Shown here: one piece after another, positions 21,901 through 33,619 of the stretch
Layout: every line of letters starts with the position of its first letter
Position numbering within the stretch: the stretch's first letter is position 1
From: Trema orientale
Taxonomy: Eukaryota; Streptophyta; Magnoliopsida; Rosales; Cannabaceae
Assembly: GCA_002914845.1 (NCBI GenBank)
Contig: JXTC01000303.1
Location: 287,276-351,275, forward strand
DNA length: 64,000 bases
Direction of reading: 5' to 3'
Made by a program: the position numbers and the translations under genes
Notes under the pieces: model-generated
What the model was told of the DNA's origin: nothing
The model's input: only the letters and a program-made list of their open reading frames with translations
The model's database searches: none

Positions 21901-24900
21901 GACTTACAGTACTGACAGCAAAAGCAATATCTGGTCTAGTATGGGAAAGATAAATAAGCTTTCCTACCAGACGTTGGTATCTTCCTTTATCAACTGGAGT
22001 TCCATCAGCACATTCTCCCAATTTATTACTAGGATCCATGGGAGTTTCTACAGGTTTGCAACCCATCATACCTGTCTCTTTTAAAAGATCAAGCACATAT
22101 TTCCTTTGAGAAACTGAAATTCCAGACTTGTTTCTCATCACTTCCATCCCCAGAAAATATCTCATACGACCCAAATCTTTAATTTCAAATTCAGTTGCTA
22201 GAGATTTTTTTAGTCTCTCAATTTCGTCTTCATCATCCCCGGTCAAAATGATATCATCCACATAAACAATGAGGATGGTTACCATCTTGTTCCGATGTCT
22301 AAAGAATAGAGTGTGATCTGTTTGAGCTTGACTATATCCTTGTTGCCGAATTGCTTTTGTGAATCTATCAAACCAGGCCCGAGGAGATTGCTTTAATCCG
22401 TAAAGAGATTTTCTCAACTTACACACCTGCCCATGACGTCTCCCCTCATCAAAACCTGGTGGAAGATCCATATACACTTCTTCTTCCAAGTCACCATTAA
22501 GAAACGCATTTTTAACATCAAGTTGCTGCAACCTCTAGTCCAAATTTGCCGCAAGGGATAATAAGATGCGGACAGTGTTTAACTTTGCCACTGGAGCAAA
22601 GGTCTCCTGATAATCAATACCATAAGTCTGCGTGATTCCTTTTGCAACAAGCCTCGCTTTGTATCGCTCTATGGAACCGTTTGAGTTGTATTTGACTGTG
22701 AAGACCCTGTACACCCAACAGGAGTCTTCCCTTCTGGTTTCTTTACTACCTCCCAAGTTCCATTTTTCTCAAGAGCTTGCATTTCTTCTAAGACTGCCTT
22801 TTTCCATTCTGGGCTTTTTTTGGCTTCATCAATATTTTTGGGAATTTCTACACCTGAAAGGTTAATAACCAAAGTACAGACAGCAGGAGACAAATGATCA
22901 TATGAGACATAATGAGAAATTGGATGTTGAGTACATGACCGAATGCCCTTTCTTAGGGCGATAGGAACATCAAGGTCGTCTATCATAGGGAGAGGATCTA
23001 GTGATTGCATACCTGCTTCCGGTTCAGATTCTTGACGAGGCAAGGGATTCACAGATTCCTTTACTCTTGTTGAATTTTTTCTTCGTGTATAAACAAGCAA
23101 TTCAGGTTGTTGTTGTTGTGATTCTCCCCCTGTGGTCAAATTATTTTCAGCAGGCAACATACTTTCTGTCTCGGATGATATTGGAAGATTGGGTGGTAAT
23201 GGTGTCTCGGATGATATTGGCGGATTGGGTGGTAATGGTGTCTCGGATGATATTGGAAGATTGGGTAATGGTGTTTCCCAAAAATTGTCTTCTTGTTGTT
23301 TCTCCCCCTGAAGATAATTTTTGCTATAGAATGGGTGATTTTCAAAGAAAGTGACATCCATTGAGACAAAATATTTGTGTTTTTCTGGGGAATAACACCT
23401 ATAACCTTTTTGAGTTGCGGAGTAGCCAAGAAAAATACACTTAAAGGCCCGAGGGTCGAGTTTTGACCGATCTGGAGAATGATTATGGACAAAAGAGATA
23501 CAACCAAATACTTTGAGAGGTAATGAAGAAAGAGTACGTGCCTGGGGAAAGATGTGTGTGAATGTACTGAGTGGAGTTTGGTAGTTAAGAATACGAGTAG
23601 GCATACGATTTATCAAGTATGAGGCAGTGAGAATGGCATCGCACCAAAACTGTTTTGGGACATTGGTAGTAAACATGAGTGAACGTGCAACTTCAAGAAG
23701 ATGTCGATTTTTTCTTTCAGCAATCCCATTTTGTTGTGGGGTATTAATACAAGTACTTTGGTGTATGATCCCATTTTGTGTAAGATAGTCTCCAAGGATT
23801 GAATTAAAATATTCCTTCCCATTATCAGTGTGCAAGATTTGTATTTTTTCATGAAATTGATTTTGAATCATGACATGAAAATTTTTAAAAATTTGTTCAG
23901 CATCTGATTTTTCTTTCAAAAGATACACCCAACACACCCTCGTATGATCATCGATAAATGTAATAAACCATTTAAAGCCATTTTGATTTTTAACACGGGA
24001 CGGACCCCACATGTCACTATGAATTATTGTAAATGGTTTAGAAGCTTTATATGAGTGAGAGGGGTAGGATGCACGATGATGCTTAGCTAATTGGCACACA
24101 TCACACTGAAATTTAACAAGCTCTTTATTACGAAACAAAGATGGAAATAAGTGTTTTTGATAAGGAAAACTTGGATGGCCTAACCTACGATGCCATAACA
24201 TTATTTCTTGATCTCCAGATGTAGACGAAAAATCACAACTGGTAGTATGAGCTTGTTTATACACGCTGAAATCCTTCTCAAAGTAATAGAGTCCTCCATA
24301 TTCCCTAGCACTGCCAATCCTCTTCCCCGAAAGCCGGTCCTGAAAATCACAAGTTTGTGAGGAAAATGTCACCAAGCATTTTAGATCTTTCGTCAATTTA
24401 CTAATTGAAAGGAGATTGCATGCCAATTTAGGAACATGAAGAACAGAAGTAAGGCTGATATTCGGAGCAATATTAATTGTACCAATTCCTGCCACAGCCG
24501 AGAGTGTTCCATCTGCAATTCTAATTTTAATATTTCCTGGACTGGGTTTGTAAGAAGAAAAAATAGTCGAACGACCTGTCATATGATCAGTAGCCCCGGA
24601 ATCAAGTATCCAAGGTTCCTGAATTGCATGTGGGTCACTAATAGCAGTCAAGAAAGTACCTCTTTGAGCCCAAAGTGACGTACTTGGTGGCTGTGAAGGA
24701 GTTAACAGTTTGTAGAATTGCTGCAGCTGGTCTTTATTTAAAGATAATTGGTACAACTCACTGTTTTCCTTTTTCTCTACTGCTCCGGTTTCGACGGTTG
24801 CTGCTTGGAAGCCCTTTGAATCTCGTCGATTTATTTTTTCTCTCCAGTTCGCAGGTCTACCATGAATTTTCCAGCATGTTTCACGGGTGTGGTGTGGCCG

Positions 24901-27900
24901 ATTACAATAATCACACCAAAGAGTGCTGCCCTTCCTTCCTGATCTCGAATCATTCTTGTTGAAGTTATCTTGATTACGAACAGTGAGTGCTGAACTGTTT
25001 TCAGATGCACTGGTTTGAATTATTTTTGATTCACCAAGCATCCTTTGTTTCCTGCTTTCCTCACGGCGTACTTCCGAGAATACGTCCCCGGTATCAGGCA
25101 GCAGCTTAATGGCAAGGACACGACCTCTCACTTCATCCAATTCCTTGTTAAGCCCAGAAAGAAAATCGTAAATCCGTTCCTTTTCAACAATCTGCCTGTA
25201 CAAGGTTGCATCTTCTGGGCAACTCCAATTATATTCATTGAACAAATCCAGTTCCTGCCATAAATTTGTTAAAGCATTAAAATAATCTGTAACATCCATA
25301 TCACCTTGTTTCAGATTTCTTGCTTTATCCCGCAGCTCACACATTTCGTTTGAATTCTCCAGATCAGAATATCGTTTTTTCACGGCATCCCACATCATTT
25401 TCGCTGTAGGATAGAGTAAAAAATTTTTACTGATCTTATCCTCCATAGAATTGATCAGCCACGCCATAACAATAGAGTTTTCGGCATCCCACGTTTGAAA
25501 GGTAGGGTCATCTTCTTTCGGTTTTTGCTTCGAACCAGTAAGATACCCCATTTTTGCTCGCCCACGTATAACCATCTGGACAGATGTTGACCATTCAAGG
25601 AAGTTCTTGCCATTGAATTTGTGGGAAGTGATTTGGAGAGATGCTGAAGAGGAATCGGATACTGCAACGGAAGCAATTGTAGGGGTCGTCTGGATAGTCT
25701 CCGATGAGACCACCGAGTCGTCACCCCTGCTTGCTCCGGTTAATGCCGATTTATACATACTTCCCTCGACTATTCCATCTCTGATACCATGAGGAAAAAT
25801 AGGAGAGAAGTACACGGCACTTGCAGTGTATTTTATTGAAAAATAAACAAGGGATTACAGCAGGTTTTATAGACTAGGATTAGGAAGAATAAAATCAAAT
25901 CAGATCTTATCCTAATTAATCCTTGATTCTATAAATCAGGAAAACAATCAATTAGATAAAAATAGAAATAACAGCAAATATTTGTTAAATACAAAATCTG
26001 AAGAAATCTGAAAATATCCAACACATTATTGAAAATTTTCTCTTTCTTAATCAATTTGTCAACATTCTAAAGACTAAAAAATTACCTCAAATCTAACTCT
26101 CATTTTTCTTGAAAAACTTTTCTCTTGTTTATTGTTGGAATCCGAACACAAGAGAATGGAATTCCTTGAATTTTTTTTCCCTTCCCTCAAAAAATTGAGG
26201 TTTCAAACAGGGCCTAAATCCGTCTGACAAATTGACTTTGCCTGCTGTTACACAGTCTATATATGCTAATTTATCGCTGTTTTGGAGACATGAATAAATA
26301 TTGGCCATGTGCATAGTTAGCTTTTAAGTAAATCGCTGATGGATCCAGCACACACACAGAGGAAGTAAATTGCTGATGTATCCAGCAATAAAAGAGTAAA
26401 TAGCTGATGTAGGCTTAAAATTCAAGGTAGTCTTTAAGTTGGTTCTGCAGTACGATTTTCTGTGGTAGCTGGTATTGGCCCAAATTCCACGTTTGGAGAC
26501 TTTTTTTTTTCCCCGTGTTTTTTGTTTTTTGCTATTTGTTTTCCCCTGAAATTAGGCAGAATTAGAACTGTGATTTTGAACTCCATTGGGTGCATAATGC
26601 ATTAGTTTATGAACCGAATACAAGTTTACGACCTGATATATATGTGTGTACTGTATATCAGAGAAGCTGAGAAAAGCATGGTTTTCATGTTTTGATGGTG
26701 AAAGTAGTAGATAGTTTATTGGGTTCTGGTTTAAACATGAGGTGAAGAGGTTCAAACAAGCAAGCCTTTGATAGGCATTATCGATGCACTCCTTAAAATA
26801 GGCTAATTTTATCAATCATTGGGAAGGTGTTCTAGAGGCACTCCCCAATATGATGCGAGTGATTTTGCCTAGAGGCTTATTAAGCCTCACCAATTTTTGG
26901 TTTTGGGCATAATAAAAAGAAGGATAAATGACCCGTTTGGTTATTAAACTAAAAAGTCTCACTTTGGTCCTTAAAACTTTTATTTGTGTCATTTTGCTCC
27001 TTAAACTATTAAATATGTTCTCCGATAGTCCTTTTGTGTAATTTCCGATACATTATTAACAGAAGAGTTTATTTCTTTCCTACCCCTCGAGTGATGTTAG
27101 CCCTAGAACTTTTTTTCTTCCCATTCAATGTATCTGTGCTCTACAGCTAGGGAGGTATAACATAGTCCAGAAAATATTATCAGCTCTTTACTCTTGTCCT
27201 TTGCAACGAAATAGGTGAAATCAAGTCTAAAAGATAACAAGAGCTCTTCCTACCATCCTCTACAGCAAGTCCAATAATCCAATCCAGAAAAATGATTCGA
27301 GTTGTGATTTTCAAAATGGAGTTTGCACATGGTTATTGTGGAAGCCTAGTTGTTTAGGAAAGATCTCGGTGAGCCTGAGAGAAGATTTCTCAGGTATTGT
27401 AAGAAAAAGGTAGAAGTATCAAAATTGTCTAAAATATAATTTCTATGATTAATTTTGGGATGGGTTTTCATAAATAAAAAGAATGGAAAGGTTGGAGGAA
27501 AAGAATTTTGGGCTGAAACTTAAAAAAGTAAAAGCAGAGAAAATGGTTGATTCTTTCATGGTTATTTTACGTGTTGTATATTTAAAAAAAGGCCTTTAGT
27601 TGAATTGTACACAAAGAAAAGAATAATGCTCTGTTTTTGTGGGTAGTGAACAGAGCAATGAGTATATGTTTAATGTAGTAACTTTTAAAAGAATCCTTAT
27701 GTGATGACCTAGGGTTTTATGTACTCCATCTAACAAAAAGAAAGGGAATTTGTCTACTTACTCTAATACTTATTTTGGAATTTATGCAAAGAAGGTGACT
27801 CTGAAGCTATGGTTCTGTCCATTTTGCCATTTGGATTATGGCATCTCCCATTATTTATATATATATATATATATATAAAATATATTACCTTTTAACTCTT

Positions 27901-30900
27901 ACTTGAAGGGGCATGTGTGTTTCATGTGCCCCTTCTGTTAATGACATTAAACATAATGGAACTTCCTCAAAAGGACTAACGAGAACATATTAGATAGTTT
28001 AAGGACCAAAATGACACAAATAAAAGTTTAGGGACCAAAGTGAGACTTTTGCGATAGTTCAGGGACCAAACAAGTCATTTATCCTTAAAAGAAAGCCCTA
28101 GCCCTTTTTTGAACTCTTAGAAATAGACCCAAAAGGAAAAGGAAAAAAAGGTAGTCCAAAGTGTGAATAATGGTCAGAATATGCATGAATTAAGATGAAT
28201 GAGAAAGCATGAAGAAGCTCGGGTTAGTGCTTTTGAATGCCACCTGCTTCGCTCAATTTTTGTTAGTTATACGACTATTTAGCTTTTGTTTTTGTGAGAT
28301 GCTTGTTTATTTATTTATTTATTTATTTTTTTGTTAGCTTTTATTTTATGATCATTCAACTTTCTTTACAATGGTTGATGGTTATTGATTACAAATGCTT
28401 GATATGTTATTTTATCTTTTTAAGTTTCTATTGCTCATTTATCTTTTTAAGTTTCTATTGCTCAACTTGAGGCATATGCCTCAAAACATCTTGAGGCTTA
28501 CATCTTGTCTCATGAAGGCAAAACATGTTAGTACTCGAGTTATTCTAAAGATTGCGCTCCAGGTGTGCCTGATTAAGTGAATCAGTACAACCTTCAAATC
28601 TTTTTTTCATTTATGCTTTTCGTTGTACCTTAAATCTCTTTTATGTACCTTACAATCTCTTTTACATTTATGCTTTTCCATGAGACTTTTTTCTTCTCAT
28701 ACAAATAATCACTTTGTTCCCTTCAAACTAAAGAAATGTGTACGTTAAAAATGTATAATCTATTAAGGGACTTTAAGAAAACAAGTGTGTACTTTTAAGG
28801 CGGATCATACACTAGCAAAAGCTTTAGGGCTTTTTAGCCAAATGGCCGAATTTTGGATCATAGTTTGCAAAATGGTTGTTTTTCAAACTATGTTAAAAAA
28901 TGACAGAATTTTGAAAATTATTTAAAAAACAGCCGTTTTTCATATTTAGTATATCAAAATATATTGATTTATTTTTTGAAAATTGATTTATTTAAATTAA
29001 TTTTTTCAAAAATTTATTTAATTTATAAAAAATTGATTTACTTTATAAAAAGTAGATCAACTAAAAAACTGCTATTTATTAAAATAAAAGTATAAAACGG
29101 TCATTTATTAAATAGGATTAAAAATAAAGGGCCATTTTTTAAATTGATCTGGAAAAAAGGCCATTTCTTATAAATACTTGAAGCATTATCATGGATGTAT
29201 TGTTTGGCCCGTTATAATAAAATGCATTATTGATTACCACATAAGTTCAATTTCTTTCATGAACAAGTCAATCGTTTCTCCTTGACTGAAGTTTTATGTA
29301 TTATTAATTATCCAATTTTAATTTGTTGTTTTGTTGAATGTTTGTGTACTTCTCCATTTCATTTATTCATATATTTACTTCTATCATACAGGAAGTATAT
29401 GAACAACAGAAAGAATTAATTTTACTTGGAGAGAGAGTTGTTCTTGCAACTCTAGGTTTTGATCTTAATGTGCAGCATCCATATAAACCCCTTGTTGAGG
29501 CAATAAAGAAATTCAAAGTAGCTCAAAATGCCCTTGCTCAAGTTGCATGGAATTTTGTCAATGATGGGTATGCTTATTTTAGTTTATTTTTACTGCCCAC
29601 TGTTGGTCATTGTCCTGAAATTGAATGCGGTATGCAGACTTCGGACATCTCTTTGCTTGCAATTTAAACCACACCACATTGCTGCTGGTGCCATTTTTCT
29701 TGCTGCCAAGTTCCTCAAAGTAAAGCTCCCATCAGATGGTGAGAAGGTTTGGTGGCAGGAGTTTGATGTCACCCCACGCCAATTGGAAGGTTGGAGTCCT
29801 TCCCAACCTTCTATTGTAAATTATACTTATTATTCAACAATCAATTGAGTGCCTTTTCTCTGTCCCATGCTTGATTTTTGATTCTCATCTTTTCATGGCT
29901 AATATTTTGTGTATTAGAAGGTTTTGACAGGTCTAATAAGTTAAAATGATATATGATTATGAATCATTTAGGACATGAATCTGGAGAATATTGGGAAAGT
30001 TTTTGCACTTGCAATCCCTGTTTCTTTGTTTTTTTTTTTTTTCTCCCCTTTTTATTCTTTCAAATGAGTCGACATCGGTTTCTTTTTTTTTTCCGCCCCT
30101 TTTCTGGTATATGTAGACATCTGTTACAGTAATGTGTTCACGTCTCAATTTATGAATATTCATCAGTGGAATAATTTGTTGGTTTAACTCTAGTATCTAC
30201 TCTAATTTCTTGCAGAAGTAAGCAATCAAATGTTGGAACTTTACGAACAAAATCGAGTGCCACCTTCTAGTGATGTTGAAGGAAGTGCTGCAAGTGGCGT
30301 TACCCATAGGGCCCCTGTTAAAGCTACAACTAGCAATGAAGAACAATTAACAATCAACAATCATTCTCAGGCTGGAAGTACGAGACCCGGAGCATCAAAG
30401 CCTTTGTTATCTAGGCCAGCATCCGAGTTGTCTCAACCTGACAATCATGGTGGACCCCCAAGAACAACTGAGAGTCGAAATAATGACCATGGAAACACAG
30501 AAACGAAAAGTGGTTCTGATCACAAACTGGACAATGAATTCAGAGACAATTATCATTCTGAATCTGAGCATTTGCCACATTATGAGAAGGCACGTGAAGG
30601 TCACAACATATCAAGGCTTGGGTCAGGAGGAGCTGGTGAAGAAGACCAACAAAATAATGTTCGGAGAAGTGAAATGAGAGAAGCTGGAGAATTGAAGGAC
30701 AAACATCATGGCCGAAATCCAGAAAATAGACAAAGCACTCTCGGTCGGTCACCAGAAGTAATGAAAAAGCTCGACAGGGACAAGCTAAAGGCAGCGCTGG
30801 AGAAACGAAGGAAGTCAGGTGGTGATGTGACTCGGAAAACAGACGTGATGGACGATGATGATCTCATTGAGAGGGAATTGGAAGATGGCATTGAATTGGC

Positions 30901-31222
30901 TGCTGGAAGTGAGAAAAATAAGCGAGATCGGAGACAAAGCTGGTCTAAGCCCTTTAACAGACCAGAACACGAGGACTCACATCAGGGGAAACATCATGAG
31001 GCTGTGAGAGATGAGCACTATCAGAATAGAGGGCAGACATCTGGACCAGATTTGAACAATGTGGAAGAAGGTGAGTTATCGTTAGTGGACGATGTCAGTT
31101 ATCAATCGCCCAAATCAAGCAGCCGCAAGAGAAAGGCAGGAAGCCCACCAGCAAATGTAACGGAGGGGAAGCAATGGGATGATTATGCGCCTGGGGTCAA
31201 CCACCTTGACCGGTTTGCGTAA
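18982..31222 (+). CDS. CYCT1: Cyclin-T1 (P-TEFb cyclin), six coding exons, 591 residues
   Basis: Coding exons: 18982-19205, 19545-19626, 19843-19977, 29392-29567, 29638-29789, 30216-31222 (stop TAA). All introns are GT-AG and every junction keeps frame (codons split after 2, 0, 0, 2 and 1 bases). Residues about 33-147 hold the first cyclin box ([41 protein letters not shown]). Residues 148-256 hold the second ([34 protein letters not shown]). The remaining 335 residues are a charged, probably disordered tail with [13 protein letters not shown], a conserved EEGEL and the basic SSRKRKAG, a likely nuclear signal. Cyclin T pairs with CDKC/CDK9 kinases, which phosphorylate the RNA polymerase II C-terminal domain in the nucleus. 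The fourth coding intron (19978-29391) is swollen to 9414 bp by transposons. No lesion is seen in the exons. Which T1 paralogue it is remains open. Confidence 0.93.
20240..20800 (+). repeat. Old duplication within the cyclin-T1 intron, left copy
   Basis: Resembles about 26220-26830 in the same order: GCTGATGTAGGCTTAA, GGTAGCTG-TGTTGGCC, CAGAATTAGAACTG-GATTTTGAA, GGTTCAAACAAGCA and AGGCATT-T-GA-CACTCCTTAA. The copies are well diverged. The Harbinger MITE and copia element now lie between them. Confidence 0.6.
21067..21300 (-). repeat. 3' LTR of the intronic copia element
   Basis: 234 bp, one mismatch to 25790-26023. The outer target duplication CATTA is at 21062-21066. Confidence 0.96.
21308..25758 (-). 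pseudogene. gag-pol polyprotein of the intronic copia element (one frameshift, one stop)
   Basis: A single gag-pol frame from an ATG near 25758; the upstream ATG at 25815 lies in the LTR and is unlikely to be used. Order: gag ([12 protein letters not shown], about 25590), zinc knuckle [14 protein letters not shown] (about 24900), protease DSGATDHM (about 24590), and integrase with [22 protein letters not shown] and NGIAERKN (24210-23700). A proline-rich linker with an imperfect PLPPNxPISSET repeat follows (23270-23160), then RT ([11 protein letters not shown], about 22260) and RNase H (DADWAGS, SSAEAEF, about 21760-21640) to 21308. Two lesions break it: a one-base shift near 22715, just before RT, and a TAG in RT at about 22534, a single-base change at an expected Trp codon. 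All catalytic motifs I looked for are otherwise present. Gag type and short LTRs suggest an Ale-like lineage, not certain. Confidence 0.92.
25790..26023 (-). repeat. 5' LTR of the intronic copia element
   Basis: 234 bp, ending at the primer binding site (25789 downward). The outer target duplication CATTA is at 26024-26028. Confidence 0.96.
26220..26830 (+). repeat. Old duplication within the cyclin-T1 intron, right copy
   Basis: Counterpart of 20240-20800. It starts just beyond the MITE and ends before the long-TIR element. It contains a local repeat of AAATTGCTGATGTATCCAGC (about 26325-26385). Confidence 0.55.
26920..28086. mobile_element. Non-autonomous DNA transposon with about 130-bp terminal inverted repeats
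   Basis: Left end AAGGATAAATGACCCGTTTGG and right end CAAGTCATTTATCCTT are inverted repeats. They continue through AAAGTCTCACTTTGGTCC, TTTATTTGTGTCATTTTG and TTAAACTAT-AATATGTTCTC to about 130 bp. The 1167-bp body has no recognisable transposase. AAAAG is present on both outer sides, but in low-complexity sequence. Long repeats suggest a Mutator-like relic; the class is not certain. Confidence 0.7.
28825..29175. mobile_element. MITE-like repeat in the cyclin-T1 intron (family of 15848-16275)
   Basis: Starts near GGGCTTTTTAGCCAAATGGCC and ends near AAAAAAGGCCATTTCTTATAAATACTT, with mirrored GGCC/AAATGGCC ends. It shares its AT-rich core with the copy at 15848. It lies about 215 bases before the exon at 29392. 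Confidence 0.5.
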
Positions 31223-31500
31223 TGTTTAAAAGGGTATTGTATTATCTTTTTTTCCCTTGCCCGCCCTTCGTTGAAACAGTATTACAATGAATTTTGAGAG
31301 CAGCCAGTAATTCAACCATTGGACAATTCCAATCACTATATGATTAATCTTTTTTTTTTAATTTATTTTTTTATAATGCTTTTCACTTTTGGTAACTTTT
31401 ATGTTTAGGTCTAGATGATGGGTTCTTTCCTCTCACAAATGGAATTTTCTCATCTGGTACGTTATTTGGTTGCATTGATGGTGTTGCATCATAGAAATGC
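31223..31500 (+). other. Probable 3' UTR of the cyclin-T1 gene
   Basis: U-rich sequence after the stop codon. No perfect AATAAA is seen; the end is therefore approximate. No other gene is visible before the SINE-like relic at about 31.8 kb. Confidence 0.4.
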
Positions 31501-31799
31501 TATTGAAAGTTTTCGCTTATAGATATGGTTAAGAATGTAATAACTCTCTCACTTTATAAGAAAGGAGAAGTTGCAAAATCCTGGGACTTCATTCACGCAC
31601 CAATATACCATCCAATTTAGGGTTTATTTGGGTTTTACCTTCAAAATTTGAAAAAATTTATAAATATAAGGTACTAGAAAATAATTCTTTTCCATACGGC
31701 ACGTAATTGGTATTTTTGAAAAGTTAAAAGTGACAAATGCGGTGGCAAAGATTATAAATAAAATCATCTTGTTTTGACACGTTATATATTAAAAAGCAT

Positions 31800-31930
31800 A
31801 ACTTTTGAGATTTGGCTTAGCCTAGTGGCATGTGCCTTTGCTTTTCATTATCAGGTGCATGGTTCGAACGTGGCTTCTATCATTTTGTTTTACTTTTATA
31901 TTAACAATAGTTCAGATGCATAGTTTTCAA
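31800..31930 (+). mobile_element. tRNA-derived SINE-like relic
   Basis: A-box-like TGGCTTAGCCTAGTGG at 31813-31828 and B-box-like GGTTCGAACG at 31861-31870 are spaced as in RNA polymerase III promoters, followed by a T-rich tail. It does not fold as a complete tRNA, so a SINE or tRNA pseudogene is the better call. Confidence 0.5.
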
Positions 31931-32269
31931 CTCCGGTACCTTTTTTCGTCAGTTTTTTGTTACCATTTTCCTTCTCAGTTATAGAAGAATTTACTTTTGT
32001 TTTTAACTTGGGGACATTAGGCACGACTTTTTTTTTCCCATATTTGTGCCCTAGTATATTTTTATAATTTGTTTTACAAAATAATATACTTTTTCCTTTT
32101 TGTTCGAAATTTTTATACTTTTCTTAATATCATTATATTATTATTTATAATAGTAAATGAGAAGCCATTCGATTGCAACCGATAATTTCTAGGTATAGGT
32201 AATTTTTTTTTTTTAAAGAGATTATAGGTATATGTAATCAACTATCTCAACAAATAAGTATTTCATAAA

Positions 32270-33560
32270 CTATATTAACCACTTAAGTTATTGGTAACCA
32301 GAAACTAATCTAGTTATTAGTTTCCAGTTTGGTAGTCACTTATAAGTTTGATAACTAATTATAAGTAACCAATCTGGTTTCTAGTTCCCAAACAAGATCA
32401 AACTAGTTATTAGTTACTCTGATTACAAGTTACCAATTTATTATTGGTTACTGGTCAGTAGTTTCTCTGTTTTTTTATTATCACTCTTATTAACACTAAC
32501 AAATTTTAGTTACTGGTTAATTACTAGTTATCGGTTATTGGTTACTATTAATCAGCTACTAGTATGAGTACTAGTTATTGGTTACTAGTTACCAATAACC
32601 AATCTAGTAACAAGTTACCAATTTAGTTAATAAAACTAATTTCGTTACTTGTTTTCATACTGGTGGTTAGTTATAAAATTGATGACAATTACTGGTTACT
32701 AGTTACTATACTTATAGCTGGTTACTAGTTATAAGACTGGTAAATGGTTACCGGTAACCAATCTGGTTACTCTAGTTATTAACTAATCTGATTACTAGTT
32801 ATTGTTGTTAGTTTTTTTGGTTACTCGTTACTAATATGACTATTATTAGTAACCAATTTGGTTACCAGTTCTAAGATTGATGACTGATTGTCGGTTACCA
32901 ATTATAAATTGCCAGTTACCAATCCAGTTACTAGTTAATTTATTTATTAGTTTCCAAATTGATGGTTGGTTACTAGTTACCGCTAGTTACGATGTCCAGT
33001 TTGGTTACTAGTTACAAGACAAATCTAGTTACTAGTTACTAATTACTAATTTGTTATTGGTTACTCTAGTTACTAATAACTAATCTGATTACTAAAAATT
33101 GGTTATAAGTTACTAGTTTCTTTGGTTACTGATTACTGGTTACTAGTTACCAATTTGGCTACTACCAATTACTAATCTAGTTACTGGTAACTAAGTTTCT
33201 AGATTGGTAGTTGGTTACCAATTACCAATTTGGTGATCAGTCACAACGACTAATTTAGTTACTACTAATCAATCTAGTTACTAATTATAGTTACTAATTA
33301 CAATATTGGATACTAATTTATTAGTTTTTAAAATAAACATACACACAATAACCAAAGTAACCAATAAATAGATTGGTTATTAGTTAGTGATTACTAAATT
33401 GGTAGCTAGTTTTAATAAAACTGGTGATTGATTATTGGTTACCAATTACAAGACTTGTTTACTGAATTTCAAATTAGAGGCTAATTCTAAACTAGTTACT
33501 AGTTACCAATTACACGACCAGTTAGCGGTTACCAGTAACTAATTTGGTTACTAATAATTA
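32270..33560. repeat. 1.3-kb array of short, self-complementary GGTTAC/TAGT/ACCAAT motifs
   Basis: Dozens of irregular copies of TTACTAGTTACCAATNTGG-like units (roughly 14-22 bp). Both GGTTACTAGTTACC and GGTAACTAGTAACC types occur, so the array resembles its own complement. Units are degenerate and not in strict register. A smaller patch of related sequence (GGTTTCTGGTAATC, GGTAACTAGTAACC) is at 36285-36390. The array ends at an A-run followed by a (GAA)n microsatellite (33583-33619). Confidence 0.75.
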
Positions 33561-33582
33561 TAAGTAATTATCACAATCCAGG

Positions 33583-33619
33583 AAAAAAAAAAAAAAAAAA
33601 GAAGAAGAAGAAGAAGAAA
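33583..33619. repeat. Poly-A and (GAA)n microsatellite
   Basis: About 18 A followed by six GAA units at the right edge of the GGTTAC array. Confidence 0.8.

Larger units (their letters stand above)
21067..26023 (-). mobile_element. Young full-length Ty1/copia retrotransposon, antisense in the cyclin-T1 intron
   Basis: The 234-bp LTRs at 21067-21300 and 25790-26023 differ at one base (T/C in CGGCA-TTGCAG). Ends are TGTTGG...CCTCA on the - strand, flanked by the identical duplication CATTA (21062-21066, 26024-26028). The primer binding site TGGTATCAGAG (initiator-Met tRNA) lies at 25779-25789, next to the 5' LTR. A polypurine tract GAGGGGGAG lies at 21301-21309, next to the 3' LTR. The gene's exons are untouched, so the element is spliced out with the intron. 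It is the youngest insertion visible in the window. Confidence 0.97.
20966..26214. mobile_element. Harbinger/Tourist-like MITE, split by the copia insertion
   Basis: Ends are GGCTCTGTTTGGAA at 20966 and TTCAAACAGGGCC at 26201-26214, with TAA on both outer sides (20963-20965, 26215-26217). That fits the 3-bp TWA duplication of PIF/Harbinger elements. Removing the copia element and one target duplication leaves about 287 bp without coding capacity. A related left end (GGCTCTTTTTGGAACC) sits at about 20781, probably another decayed copy. Confidence 0.75.

Noticed and set aside
23136..23507. 123-residue - strand ORF with repeated HPRHHYHP
   Set aside because: Another frame of the tandem-repeat linker of the copia polyprotein on the same strand.
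29338..29667. 109-residue ORF treated as a separate gene
   Set aside because: It is the fifth coding exon of cyclin T read into both flanking introns.
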